Below, piece by piece: positions 7,710 to 14,293 of a DNA stretch of 16,196 nucleotides; positions within the stretch are counted from its first letter, which is position 1, and each line of letters begins with the position of its first letter. Source of the stretch: Bacillota bacterium (GTDB lineage: Bacteria; Bacillota; Clostridia; Lachnospirales; CAG-274); NCBI GenBank assembly GCA_017627115.1, contig JAGAHK010000139.1:1-16196 (forward strand). The letters run 5' to 3'. Under the pieces are notes generated by a model. It was not told where the DNA came from and searched no databases. It worked only from the letters and a program-made list of their open reading frames with translations. The position numbers and the translations under genes were made by a program.

Positions 7710-8573
7710 ATGAAAATAGTAATAGTAACGGGTATGTCGGGTGCAGGCAAGAGTACCGTGTTGAAATTTTTGGAGGATATAGATTATTTCTGTGTGGACA
7801 ATATGCCGCCGAGCCTTATATCCAAATTTGTGGAGCTTTGCGCAATGCAGGGCAACGATATCGAGAATATCGCCTTTGGTATAGACATACGCGGAGGAAG
7901 GCATTTTGGCGAACTTTTGGGCGTGCTTACCGATATACGTTCGGAAGTGGACTGCAAACTGCTGTTTATGGACTGTTCGGACGAGGTGCTTTTAAAGCGT
8001 TATAAGGAAACGCGCCGTGCACACCCGCTTGCAAAGGGTGAACGCATAATAAACGGTATCATGCGCGAACGCGACTTGCTTTTTGAGGTGAAAAAACGTG
8101 CTGATTACATAATCGACACAAGTCACCTGCTCACAAGGCATCTGCGCAGTCAATTGAGCGAGATATTCCTTGAAAATAAGGGCTTCGAGAGCCTTGTTAT
8201 AACCGTTTTAAGTTTCGGCTTCAAATACGGTATACCATCGGATGCCGATCTGGTGTTTGATGTGCGTTTTATCCCCAACCCGTTTTATATTCCCGAGCTT
8301 AAACCTCTTACGGGAAATGATGTTGCGGTAAGGGATTATGTAATGGAACAGCCCGAGAGTTCGGAGTTCCTTGAAAAATTGGAAGATATGTGCAATTTTC
8401 TTATTCCAAACTATGTAAAAGAGGGCAAAAATCAGCTTGTTATCGGTATAGGATGTACGGGCGGCAAGCATAGAAGCGTCACTTTGGCCAATGAACTGTA
8501 TACAAAACTGCGAAAAATTGGACATAGTGTAGCAATCATACATAGGGATATTGACAAAGATGCAAAAAGATAG
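7710..8573 (+). CDS. rapZ: RNase adapter/nucleotide-binding protein RapZ (YvcJ)
   Basis: The product has 287 residues. The ATG at 7710 is preceded by AAGGGGTG (7695-7702). A GTG at 7701 lies inside that ribosome binding site and was rejected. The P-loop GMSGAGKS is at 8-15, CVDNMP at 28-33, and the diagnostic C-terminal motifs are DVRFIPNPFYIPELKPLTG and GIGCTGGKHRS (246-256). In Enterobacteria RapZ senses glucosamine 6-phosphate and controls decay of GlmZ, which regulates GlmS. In Firmicutes YvcJ binds and hydrolyses nucleotides and its target is less clear. Adjacent murB fits a link to amino-sugar and wall precursor supply. The usual next gene, yvcK, is absent. The last 23 nt contain a promoter for whiA. 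Confidence 0.95.
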   Translation: MKIVIVTGMSGAGKSTVLKFLEDIDYFCVDNMPPSLISKFVELCAMQGNDIENIAFGIDIRGGRHFGELLGVLTDIRSEVDCKLLFMDCSDEVLLKRYKETRRAHPLAKGERIINGIMRERDLLFEVKKRADYIIDTSHLLTRHLRSQLSEIFLENKGFESLVITVLSFGFKYGIPSDADLVFDVRFIPNPFYIPELKPLTGNDVAVRDYVMEQPESSEFLEKLEDMCNFLIPNYVKEGKNQLVIGIGCTGGKHRSVTLANELYTKLRKIGHSVAIIHRDIDKDAKR

Positions 8574-8579
8574 TATACT
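8551..8579 (+). promoter_or_regulatory. Near-consensus sigma-A promoter inside the 3' end of rapZ
   Basis: TTGACA (8551-8556), a spacer of exactly 17 nt, and TATACT (8574-8579) match the consensus at 11 of 12 positions. The -10 box overlaps TAGTATACTA (8571-8580), a perfect 10-bp palindrome that includes the rapZ stop codon and could be an operator. The expected transcription start, about 8586, leaves a leader of roughly 50 nt before whiA. Confidence 0.8.
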
Positions 8580-8637
8580 ACAAGTTGAATTGTTTTTTAA
8601 TTTCTAAATCAAAATTATTCGGGGGCTGTGCGTTAAA

Positions 8638-9537
8638 TTGTCATTTTCATCAAATGTTAAGGACGAACTGCTGAAGGTGAACGACAGCGCAAGACACTGC
8701 AAAATAGCTATGCTTGCGGCTTTTGTCAACCTTTGCGGTTATTATGACGGCAGCGTGCTGACCTTTTTTTCGGAGCATAGGGCGCTGCTTGAAAAAATTA
8801 GTATGCTCGTCTCCGAACTTGTGGGCATAAGACCCGATATCCGAATGCTCGACAACCGTCTTTGTGTACGTGTTGAGGACAAGACTGCCGCAGGCAAGCT
8901 TATCAATGTGACTATGGGTAATTCGGGCTATGATGCGCAGGCGATAAACCCGCTGGCTGTTTCGGCGGTATGCTGCAAGCGCGCATATTTACGGGGTGCT
9001 TTCATATGCACAGGTTCGGTCTCCGACCCCGAAAAACAGTATCATCTGGAGTTCAGCAACAGCGACTACGACCACGCGGCGGCTTTAAAGGGGCTTATAG
9101 CTTCATTTGGCATTGATGCGAAAATCATAGAGCGCAAAAACCACTATATCGTCTATATAAAGGAAGGCGAGCAGATAGTCGATATGCTCAATGTGATGTC
9201 GGCGCACAAGGCTCTTTTGGAGTTTGAAAATCTGCGTGTGGTCAAGGAACTCCGCAACAATCTGAACCGTATAGTGAATTGCGAGACCGCCAATCTCAAC
9301 AAGGTGGTGTCTGCGGGCGTCAGGCAGGCAGAAGCAATTGAATACATAAGGAATACAGTGGGATTGAGCTATCTTTCGCCAAGCTTGCAGGAAATGGCGA
9401 AAATAAGGCTTGAATATCCCGACCTGAGCCTTAAGGAACTTGGCGAAAAACTTACGCCGCCGATGGGTAAATCGGGCGTGAATCATCGGCTTAAAAAGAT
9501 TTGCGATATAGCAAACGATTTGAAGGGGGACAAATAA
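8638..9537 (+). CDS. whiA: DNA-binding protein WhiA (TTG start)
   Basis: The product has 299 residues. The start is taken as TTG at 8638 because translation then begins MSFSSNVKDEL, the standard WhiA N-terminus. The only candidate ribosome binding site is GGGGG (8621-8625), 12 nt upstream, a long spacing that suggests weak initiation. Residues about 115-200 form the degenerate LAGLIDADG homing-endonuclease-like domain (RAYLRGAFICTGSVSDP...YHLEFSN) and the C-terminal part (about 225-295) the helix-turn-helix (SLKELGEKL...KSGVNHRLKKI). WhiA controls sporulation septation in actinomycetes. In Firmicutes it affects division and chromosome handling with no well-defined regulon. It is followed after 2 nt by the crh-like gene, with the promoter at 8551 as probable start of this pair. 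Confidence 0.94.
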   Translation: MSFSSNVKDELLKVNDSARHCKIAMLAAFVNLCGYYDGSVLTFFSEHRALLEKISMLVSELVGIRPDIRMLDNRLCVRVEDKTAAGKLINVTMGNSGYDAQAINPLAVSAVCCKRAYLRGAFICTGSVSDPEKQYHLEFSNSDYDHAAALKGLIASFGIDAKIIERKNHYIVYIKEGEQIVDMLNVMSAHKALLEFENLRVVKELRNNLNRIVNCETANLNKVVSAGVRQAEAIEYIRNTVGLSYLSPSLQEMAKIRLEYPDLSLKELGEKLTPPMGKSGVNHRLKKICDIANDLKGDK

Positions 9538-9539
9538 AA

Positions 9540-9782
9540 ATGGTAAAGAAACAAGTTATGGTTGGTTTAAGTATGAATGAAAGACCTATTGCTATGCTTG
9601 TTCAGACGGCAGGCAGATTCAGCAGCAGCCTTCATTTGCAGATGGATAACAAAAACATCAACCTTAAAAGCATTATGGGTGTTATTTCCATCGGTTCAAT
9701 GTGTGACCACAATGTCGTTGTTACCGCCGAGGGCGAAGACGAACAGCAGGCCTGTGATGCCATTGTAGAATTCTTACAGTAA
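9540..9782 (+). CDS. crh: HPr-like catabolite repression protein, PTS histidine replaced (Crh-like)
   Basis: The product has 80 residues from the ATG at 9540, behind AAGGGGG (9523-9529) at the end of whiA. The whole length aligns with the HPr/Crh fold. The HprK target region is intact: LKSIMGVISIGS, with S44 in the Ser46 position, and the C-terminal EGEDEQQACDAIVEFLQ matches HPr/Crh. The active-site loop, normally GLHARPA, reads SMNERPI, so N13 stands where HPr has its phosphorylatable His15; R15 and P16 are kept. B. subtilis Crh likewise lacks the histidine (Gln there). The protein should be unable to carry phosphate in the PTS but should be phosphorylated by HprK, encoded in this window, and act with a CcpA-type repressor. 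The gene position after whiA is the standard one for crh. Confidence 0.9.
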   Translation: MVKKQVMVGLSMNERPIAMLVQTAGRFSSSLHLQMDNKNINLKSIMGVISIGSMCDHNVVVTAEGEDEQQACDAIVEFLQ

Positions 9783-9784
9783 TT

Positions 9785-9844
9785 ACAGTGGGATTTGATT
9801 CAAAAGCAAAAAACGGTTTTTGCTTACTGACCCCATTTCACTGT
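9785..9844 (+). terminator. Stem-loop after crh, possible terminator without U-tract
   Basis: AAGCAAAAA (9804-9812) pairs perfectly with TTTTTGCTT (9817-9825) around ACGG. An outer helix ACAGTG (9785-9790) with CACTGT (9839-9844) encloses it. No T-run follows the outer stem. The inner stem has its own T-rich 3' arm and may work as a weak terminator, or the structure may protect the mRNA 3' end. Confidence 0.45.
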
Positions 9845-9884
9845 CTTATCAATTCGGCAGTGATCAATAGTTTTAAATATTAAT

Positions 9885-10129
9885 AAGCGCAGAAGATGAG
9901 GAGTAGGGAATGACCTTTGCAAGAGAGTGTTGTCCGCGGCTGAAAGACAGCATCAGAGAAGTGTTCCCGAAGGTAGCATCGGAGCTTTTGCGGTGAGAAC
10001 TGTTCGGATGTATGTTTCGGATAATTAGCCGCAGACGTCAGACCGCGTTAAGGTCGCAAAGTGCCCGTGCAGCAGCATGGGAATTAAGGTGGTACCGCGG
10101 CTCTCGTCCTTTTGTGACGGGAGCTTTTT
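9885..10129 (+). promoter_or_regulatory. T-box riboswitch of valS, valine specifier GUA
   Basis: The canonical T-box AAGGTGGTACCGCG is at 10086-10099, followed by the terminator hairpin. Stem I is recognisable: GATG (9895-9898) pairs with CATC (9977-9980) and GGGAA (9906-9910) with TTCCC (9964-9968). These enclose the specifier bulge, which has the AGTA loop-E side at 9902-9905. The opposite strand reads GAAGGTAG, placing GTA (9973-9975), a valine codon, as specifier. An apical GCTG-AAAGA-CAGC hairpin and a GACC/GGTC stem III follow. Uncharged tRNA-Val is expected to pair with the specifier and T-box, stabilise the antiterminator and allow valS transcription. The 5' end is approximate and no clear promoter was identified. 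Confidence 0.93.
10100..10129 (+). terminator. T-box-controlled terminator
   Basis: GCTCTCGTC (10100-10108) pairs with GACGGGAGC (10116-10124), 9 bp with one G-U, then five T (10125-10129). Its 5' arm immediately follows the T-box sequence, as needed for exclusive folding with the antiterminator. Confidence 0.9.
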
Positions 10130-10130
10130 A

Positions 10131-10169
10131 TTACGCGGGTGATGTTCCGAAAGGAACTCACTCTTTTTT
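10131..10169 (+). repeat. Repeat element copy 1, a second terminator-like hairpin in the valS leader
   Basis: GGGTGA (10137-10142) plus GTTCC (10144-10148) pair with GGAAC (10153-10157) plus TCACTC (10158-10163). This gives an 11-bp stem with one bulged T, one G-U pair and a GAAA tetraloop, followed by six T (10164-10169). Positions 10131-10163 recur with a single mismatch at 12895-12927. By form this is a good intrinsic terminator, yet it lies after the T-box decision point and before the valS ribosome binding site (10211-10216). Confidence 0.8.
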
Positions 10170-10220
10170 GGCGGGAAGCAGGAGGATAAAAACAAATCAA
10201 CATAAACAACAGGAGGAACT

Positions 10221-12851
10221 ATGAAAGAATTAGCAAAGAATTACGATCCGTCCACGGCGGAGGACAGAATTTATGCCGATTGGCTCAAAAACAACTATTT
10301 TCATGCCGAGGTAGAGCCCGACAAAGAACCATTTACCATCGTTATCCCACCGCCAAATATCACGGGACATCTTCACATGGGACACGCACTTGACGAAACT
10401 TTGCAGGATATCCTTATCCGCTGGAAGAGAATGCAGGGCTATAACACCCTTTGGCTGCCGGGTACGGACCATGCGGCCATCTCTACCGAGGTAAAGATAG
10501 TAAATCAGATGCGTGAAGAGGGCATCACAAAGGAAGATGTAGGCCGTGAGGGATTTTTAAAGCGTGCATGGGAATGGAAGCGTGAATACGGCGGAACTAT
10601 CCTCAATCAGCTTAAAAAGCTCGGTTCTTCCTGCGACTGGGAGAGAGAACGCTTTACTATGGACGAGGGTCTTTCTGATGCCGTTCTTACGGTTTTCTGC
10701 AAGCTGTATGAAAAAGGCTATATCTATCAGGGTGAAAAGCTTATAAACTGGTGTCCCGAGTGTCAGACCACTATTTCCGATGCGGAAGTTGAGCACGTTG
10801 ATAAAACAGGCGGTTTCTGGCATATCAAATATCCTATCAAGGGCACGGATAAATTCCTTGAATTTGCCACCACACGTCCCGAGACCATGCTCGGCGATAC
10901 CGCTATAGCAGTAAACCCCAATGATGACAGATACAAGGATATTGTGGGCAAGGTATGTATACTGCCTTTTGTTGACAGGGAAATACCTATTATCGCAGAT
11001 GAATATGTTGATATGGAATTCGGTACGGGTGTTGTTAAAATAACCCCCGCACATGACCCCAACGACTTTGAGGTCGGTGAAAGACATGGTCTTGCAAAAA
11101 TAAATATCCTTAACGATGACGGTACTATCAACGAAAACGGCGGAAAGTTCTGCGGTATGGACAGATATGAGGCACGCGAACTTATCGTTAAAGAGCTTGA
11201 CGAAATGGGTCTTTTCATCAAGAAAGAGGAAATAAGCCATGCTGTCGGTACACATGACCGCTGTCACAGCGTTATCGAGCCCCTTATCAAAAAGCAGTGG
11301 TTCGTTAAGATGAACGAGCTTGCAAAGCCTGCGCTTGATGCCTACTATAAGGGCGATCTGAAATTTGTTCCCGACCGTTTCGGCAAGATATATACACATT
11401 GGCTTGAAGATATACACGATTGGTGTATCTCGCGTCAGCTCTGGTGGGGTCACAGAATACCTGCCTACTACTGCTCCTGCGGTGAAGTTGTCGTAAGCAA
11501 GACAAAGCCCGACTGCTGCCCGAAGTGCGGCAAGAAAGAACTTGTACAGGATGAAGATTGTCTCGATACATGGTTCTCGTCGGCTTTATGGCCGTTCTCC
11601 ACACTCGGCTGGCCGAACGAAACACCCGAGTTAAAGCATTTCTACCCCACAAGCGTGCTTGTTACGGGTTATGACATCATCTTCTTTTGGGTAGTAAGAA
11701 TGGTGTTCTCCGCTATGGAACAAATGGGCGAAGTACCTTTCAAGACTGTACTTATCCACGGTCTTGTACGCGACAGCCAGGGCAGAAAGATGAGCAAATC
11801 CCTCGGCAACGGTATCGACCCGCTTGAAATAATAAGCAAATACGGTGCAGATGCTCTCCGTCTTACTCTTGTTACGGGCAATGCACCGGGCAATGATATG
11901 CGTTTCTATGATGAGCGTGTGGAAAACAGCAGAAACTTCGGCAATAAGCTCTGGAATGCCGCAAGGTTCGTTATGATGAACCTCGGCGACGATGAACCCG
12001 TAAAGGGCGAACTCACACCTGCCGATAAGTGGATAATCAGCAAGGCAAACACGCTTGCAAAGGAAGTTACAGGCAATCTTGACAACTATGAGCTCGGTAT
12101 CGCCGTACAGAAAGTTTACGACTTTATCTGGGACGAATACTGCGACTGGTATATAGAAATGGTGAAACCGCGCCTTTACAATGCGGAAGACCCGACAAGG
12201 CAGTCCGCTTTATGGACACTTAAAAACGTGCTTATTACCGCACTTAAACTGCTTCATCCGTTTATGCCTTTCATTACGGAGGAGATATTCACTTCATTGC
12301 AGAGTGAAGAAAAGACCATTATGCTCTCAAAGTGGCCCGAATACACGGCAGAGAATGACTTTGCCGCCGATGAGCAGGCTATCGAGCGCATCAAAGAGGC
12401 AGTTAAGTCTATCCGTAATTTAAGAACGGGTATGAATGTACCGCCGAGCAAGAAGGTCAAAGTTACCGTAGTCAGCGAAAATGCTGCTGTACGCGATACC
12501 TTTGAAACAGGCAGGGTATTCTTCGGCTCTCTTGCATATGCAAGTGAAGTTGCCGTTCAGGCAGACAAGAGCGGTATAGGTGAGGATGCCGTTTCCGCAG
12601 TTATCCACGACGGTGTTATCTATATGCCGTTTGCGGAACTTGTTGACGTGGAAAAGGAAAAAGAGCGCCTTACAAAAGAGAAAAAGCGCCTTGAGGGTGA
12701 AGTTAAGCGTGTTGAGGGCAAACTCAACAATCAGGGCTTTGTATCGAAAGCACCGCAGAAAGTTATTGATGAGGAACGCGCAAAACAGGCTAAATACACA
12801 CAGATGCTCAAAACAGTTGAAGAACAGCTTGAAAATCTGCTTAATAAATAA
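10221..12851 (+). CDS. valS: Valyl-tRNA synthetase
   Basis: The product has 876 residues, normal for bacterial ValRS. The ATG at 10221 follows AGGAGG (10211-10216). The class I HIGH motif appears as PPPNITGHLHMGHALDE (HMGH 52-55) and KMSKS at 523-527 (GRKMSKSLGNG). The CP1 editing domain contains TTRPETMLGDTA, and a zinc-ribbon-like insert has C418, C420, C433 and C436. The anticodon-binding domain has DEYCDWYIEM...KPRLYN. The C-terminus is a charged coiled coil (from about 810, VEKEKERLTKEKKRLEGEV), which contacts the tRNA elbow in ValRS. The enzyme charges tRNA-Val in the cytoplasm and edits misactivated threonine. The leader specifier GUA matches the product. It uses fewer ATA codons than mnmG or rapZ, consistent with high expression. 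Confidence 0.98.
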   Translation: MKELAKNYDPSTAEDRIYADWLKNNYFHAEVEPDKEPFTIVIPPPNITGHLHMGHALDETLQDILIRWKRMQGYNTLWLPGTDHAAISTEVKIVNQMREEGITKEDVGREGFLKRAWEWKREYGGTILNQLKKLGSSCDWERERFTMDEGLSDAVLTVFCKLYEKGYIYQGEKLINWCPECQTTISDAEVEHVDKTGGFWHIKYPIKGTDKFLEFATTRPETMLGDTAIAVNPNDDRYKDIVGKVCILPFVDREIPIIADEYVDMEFGTGVVKITPAHDPNDFEVGERHGLAKINILNDDGTINENGGKFCGMDRYEARELIVKELDEMGLFIKKEEISHAVGTHDRCHSVIEPLIKKQWFVKMNELAKPALDAYYKGDLKFVPDRFGKIYTHWLEDIHDWCISRQLWWGHRIPAYYCSCGEVVVSKTKPDCCPKCGKKELVQDEDCLDTWFSSALWPFSTLGWPNETPELKHFYPTSVLVTGYDIIFFWVVRMVFSAMEQMGEVPFKTVLIHGLVRDSQGRKMSKSLGNGIDPLEIISKYGADALRLTLVTGNAPGNDMRFYDERVENSRNFGNKLWNAARFVMMNLGDDEPVKGELTPADKWIISKANTLAKEVTGNLDNYELGIAVQKVYDFIWDEYCDWYIEMVKPRLYNAEDPTRQSALWTLKNVLITALKLLHPFMPFITEEIFTSLQSEEKTIMLSKWPEYTAENDFAADEQAIERIKEAVKSIRNLRTGMNVPPSKKVKVTVVSENAAVRDTFETGRVFFGSLAYASEVAVQADKSGIGEDAVSAVIHDGVIYMPFAELVDVEKEKERLTKEKKRLEGEVKRVEGKLNNQGFVSKAPQKVIDEERAKQAKYTQMLKTVEEQLENLLNK

Positions 12852-12852
12852 T

Positions 12853-12893
12853 AAAACGAGGGTGTCGCCCGAAGCGATACCCTCGTTTTTTTT
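12853..12893. terminator. Bidirectional terminator between valS and the minus-strand spore-protein-like gene
   Basis: AAAACGAGGGTGTCG (12853-12867) pairs with CGATACCCTCGTTTT (12875-12889), with a 7-nt loop, one G-U pair and eight T (12886-12893). On the minus strand the same stem is followed by TTTTATTATT, so it can serve both convergent units. Confidence 0.93.
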
Positions 12894-12894
12894 G

Positions 12895-12927
12895 TTACGC
12901 GGGTGATGTTCCGAAAGAAACTCACTC
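12895..12927 (+). repeat. Repeat element copy 2, degenerate hairpin
   Basis: This matches 10131-10163 at 32 of 33 positions. The one difference (A at 12918 for G at 10154) breaks a base pair in the stem, and the following T-run is interrupted (CTTTTATTTG). Both copies begin 1-2 nt after the T-tract of another terminator. Confidence 0.85.
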
Positions 12928-12930
12928 CTT

Positions 12931-13074
12931 TTATTTGCAGTTGCTTTTTGTCTGCTTGTCAGACTTTGTGTTTGTGCTGCTTTTTGTAGAGTCTGTATCA
13001 AACTCGTTTGCAAATTCAACACTGTTTGTCTTTGTCTGCTTGTCAGCTTTTGTACTGTTTTTCTTGTTGTCCAT
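12931..13074 (-). CDS. Small lysine/threonine-rich protein resembling a gamma-type small acid-soluble spore protein
   Basis: The product has 47 residues, ATG at 13074, stop TAA at 12931-12933. On the minus strand GGAGGA (plus 13082-13087) lies 7 nt before the start, a strong ribosome binding site. The protein is rich in Lys, Thr, Ser, Asn, Gln and Asp with almost no hydrophobic residues. It contains VEFANEFDTD, close to the TE(F/I)ASEF site cut by the germination protease GPR in SASPs. This site lies between two near-repeats, KADKQTKTNS and KSDKQTKSN. Gamma-type SASPs (SspE) are built of such polar repeats with EFASE sites and serve as amino-acid stores in spores. Assignment is by motif and composition only. 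A C-terminal Cys is unusual for the class. I found no convincing sigma-G promoter. Confidence 0.65.
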   Translation of the reverse strand: MDNKKNSTKADKQTKTNSVEFANEFDTDSTKSSTNTKSDKQTKSNCK

Positions 13075-13106
13075 TTTCTTTTCCTCCAAAAGTTATGAAC
13101 CGACAG

Positions 13107-13125
13107 GGCAGCGGTCCTCTGCCGC
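13107..13125 (-). other. GC-rich hairpin upstream of the spore-protein-like gene
   Basis: GGCAG (13107-13111) can pair with CTGCC (13119-13123), or alternatively GCGG (13111-13114) with CCGC (13122-13125); the two forms exclude each other. It is a GC-rich island in otherwise AT-rich sequence and would lie in the mRNA leader of the small gene, 20 nt before its ribosome binding site. The rest of 13126-13267 shows no gene and no clear signal. Confidence 0.35.
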
Positions 13126-13267
13126 GCCCGATCGGAAAATATATATGAACACCCGTTAAGTACAAATATTATTAATATAAATACTTTTAAGGTGTATGTT
13201 AGTATTATTTTCACTTTTGAAGAAATTATACTTGGTTTATGCTTATTGGAAAAATTTATTAATTCTT

Positions 13268-14164
13268 TTATTCGGTTTCGTCGGTTTTGGCTTCGGCTTC
13301 GGGCTCCGTCTTTATCTCTGTCGGCGTTTCAAGTGTCATTTTGCCGAGCTTTGCGGCGCGGAATTCGTCAATAAATATGCTTGCCGTGCGCTTTATATCG
13401 GTCTCGCCGCCCTTTGCCATAAAACCGCGTACCTTGCCTATGCTTTCAAGTATCTCGTGCGGCGGCGTATCGTCCGCAAACTCTATGCCATATCTCGCTT
13501 TGAGTTCTTCGGGGTAGAGCTGCTTTAAGGTGGTTATAAGGTTCTGTGCAAGCTCGGGCAGATCGAGTATATCATCATTTACCGCACCCGTGAACGCAAG
13601 TTTCAGTCCGACCTTTTCATCCTCAAACTTCGGCCACAATATGCCCGGGGTGTCCAGAAGCTCAAAATCGCGCTTTATCTTTATCCACTGTTTGCCGCGT
13701 GTTACACCGGGTTTGTCGCCCGTTTTCGCAAGCGATTTTCCGACAAATTTGTTTATCAGCGTGGATTTTCCCACATTTGGTATACCCACTATCATTGCGC
13801 GTGTCGGTACGAATATCCTGCCGCGCTGTTTAAGGCGCGCTTTCTTCTCCGCCATAAGCTCCTCGGATACATCGGTTATGCTTTTTAAGCCTTTGCCCGT
13901 GATACTGTTGGTCAAGAGCACGCTTATGCCGCGGTCCTCAAAATATTTCACCCATTCGGCGGTTTTTCTGTCGTCTGCAAGGTCCGATTTGTTGAGTATC
14001 ACTATACGCTTTTTGTTTACCGCAAGTTTGTCTATATCGGGGTTTCGGCTGCTGTAGGGTATGCGTGCATCCAACAGCTCTATAACAATGTCAACAAGCG
14101 ATATATTCTCCTGCATCATTCGTTTTGTTTTGGTCATATGACCCGGATACCATTGTATATTCAA
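13268..14164 (-). CDS. rbgA: Ribosome biogenesis GTPase A (YlqF/RbgA), TTG start
   Basis: The product is 298 residues from TTG at 14164. GGAGG (plus 14173-14177) is spaced 8 nt from it, and translation then begins MNIQWYPGHM, the family N-terminus. An in-frame ATG at 14197 has no ribosome binding site and falls at the expected transcription start. The GTPase motifs are circularly permuted as in the family: G4 NKSD (58-61), then G1 GIPNVGKS (127-134), G2 Thr in PGVTRG (about 155) and G3 DTPG (171-174). A helical RNA-binding C-terminal domain follows. An acidic low-complexity tail of about 20 residues (ETPTEIKTEPEAEAKTDETE) is extra. RbgA is needed late in 50S subunit assembly, for incorporation of proteins such as L16. 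Confidence 0.95.
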   Translation of the reverse strand: MNIQWYPGHMTKTKRMMQENISLVDIVIELLDARIPYSSRNPDIDKLAVNKKRIVILNKSDLADDRKTAEWVKYFEDRGISVLLTNSITGKGLKSITDVSEELMAEKKARLKQRGRIFVPTRAMIVGIPNVGKSTLINKFVGKSLAKTGDKPGVTRGKQWIKIKRDFELLDTPGILWPKFEDEKVGLKLAFTGAVNDDILDLPELAQNLITTLKQLYPEELKARYGIEFADDTPPHEILESIGKVRGFMAKGGETDIKRTASIFIDEFRAAKLGKMTLETPTEIKTEPEAEAKTDETE

Positions 14165-14199
14165 GGTCTGCACCTCCCGTTTCTGAATTTTATACAATT

Positions 14200-14228
14200 A
14201 TTATATAATAAGTATATATTTTTTTCAA
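14200..14228 (-). promoter_or_regulatory. Sigma-A promoter of rbgA
   Basis: On the minus strand TTGAAA (plus 14223-14228), a 17-nt spacer and a perfect TATAAT (plus 14200-14205) lie 36 nt before the TTG start. Transcription should begin near 14193, which rules out the ATG at 14197. Confidence 0.85.
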
Positions 14229-14293
14229 GACTAAATAAATTTTAAGGGTTTTAATAAATGTATATGTATTCCGATGATAAATATGCCCAAAAA

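Noticed and set aside
10012..10224. A 70-codon plus-strand frame in the valS leader.
   Set aside because: It spans the T-box, both hairpins and the valS ribosome binding site; the RNA structure explains the sequence.
10557..11453. A 298-codon minus-strand frame antisense to valS.
   Set aside because: It mirrors the codon structure of valS, has no ribosome binding site or recognisable domain, and valS is certain.
12420..13214. A 264-codon minus-strand frame whose N-terminus resembles a lipoprotein signal peptide (VLNGC).
   Set aside because: Its GTG start has no ribosome binding site, most of it is antisense to valS and a terminator, and it overlaps the better supported spore-protein-like gene in another frame.
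13088..13267. A sigma-G promoter for the spore-protein-like gene.
   Set aside because: Several GCATA- or CATA-like words occur on the minus strand, but none pair at the right spacing to give both boxes.
13530..14057. A 175-codon plus-strand frame opposite rbgA.
   Set aside because: It is the Ser/Phe/Pro-rich complement of rbgA codons, with no initiation signal.
14165..14197. ATG at 14197 as the rbgA start, adding 11 residues.
   Set aside because: It coincides with the expected transcription start and has no ribosome binding site; TTG at 14164 has both spacing and family N-terminus.
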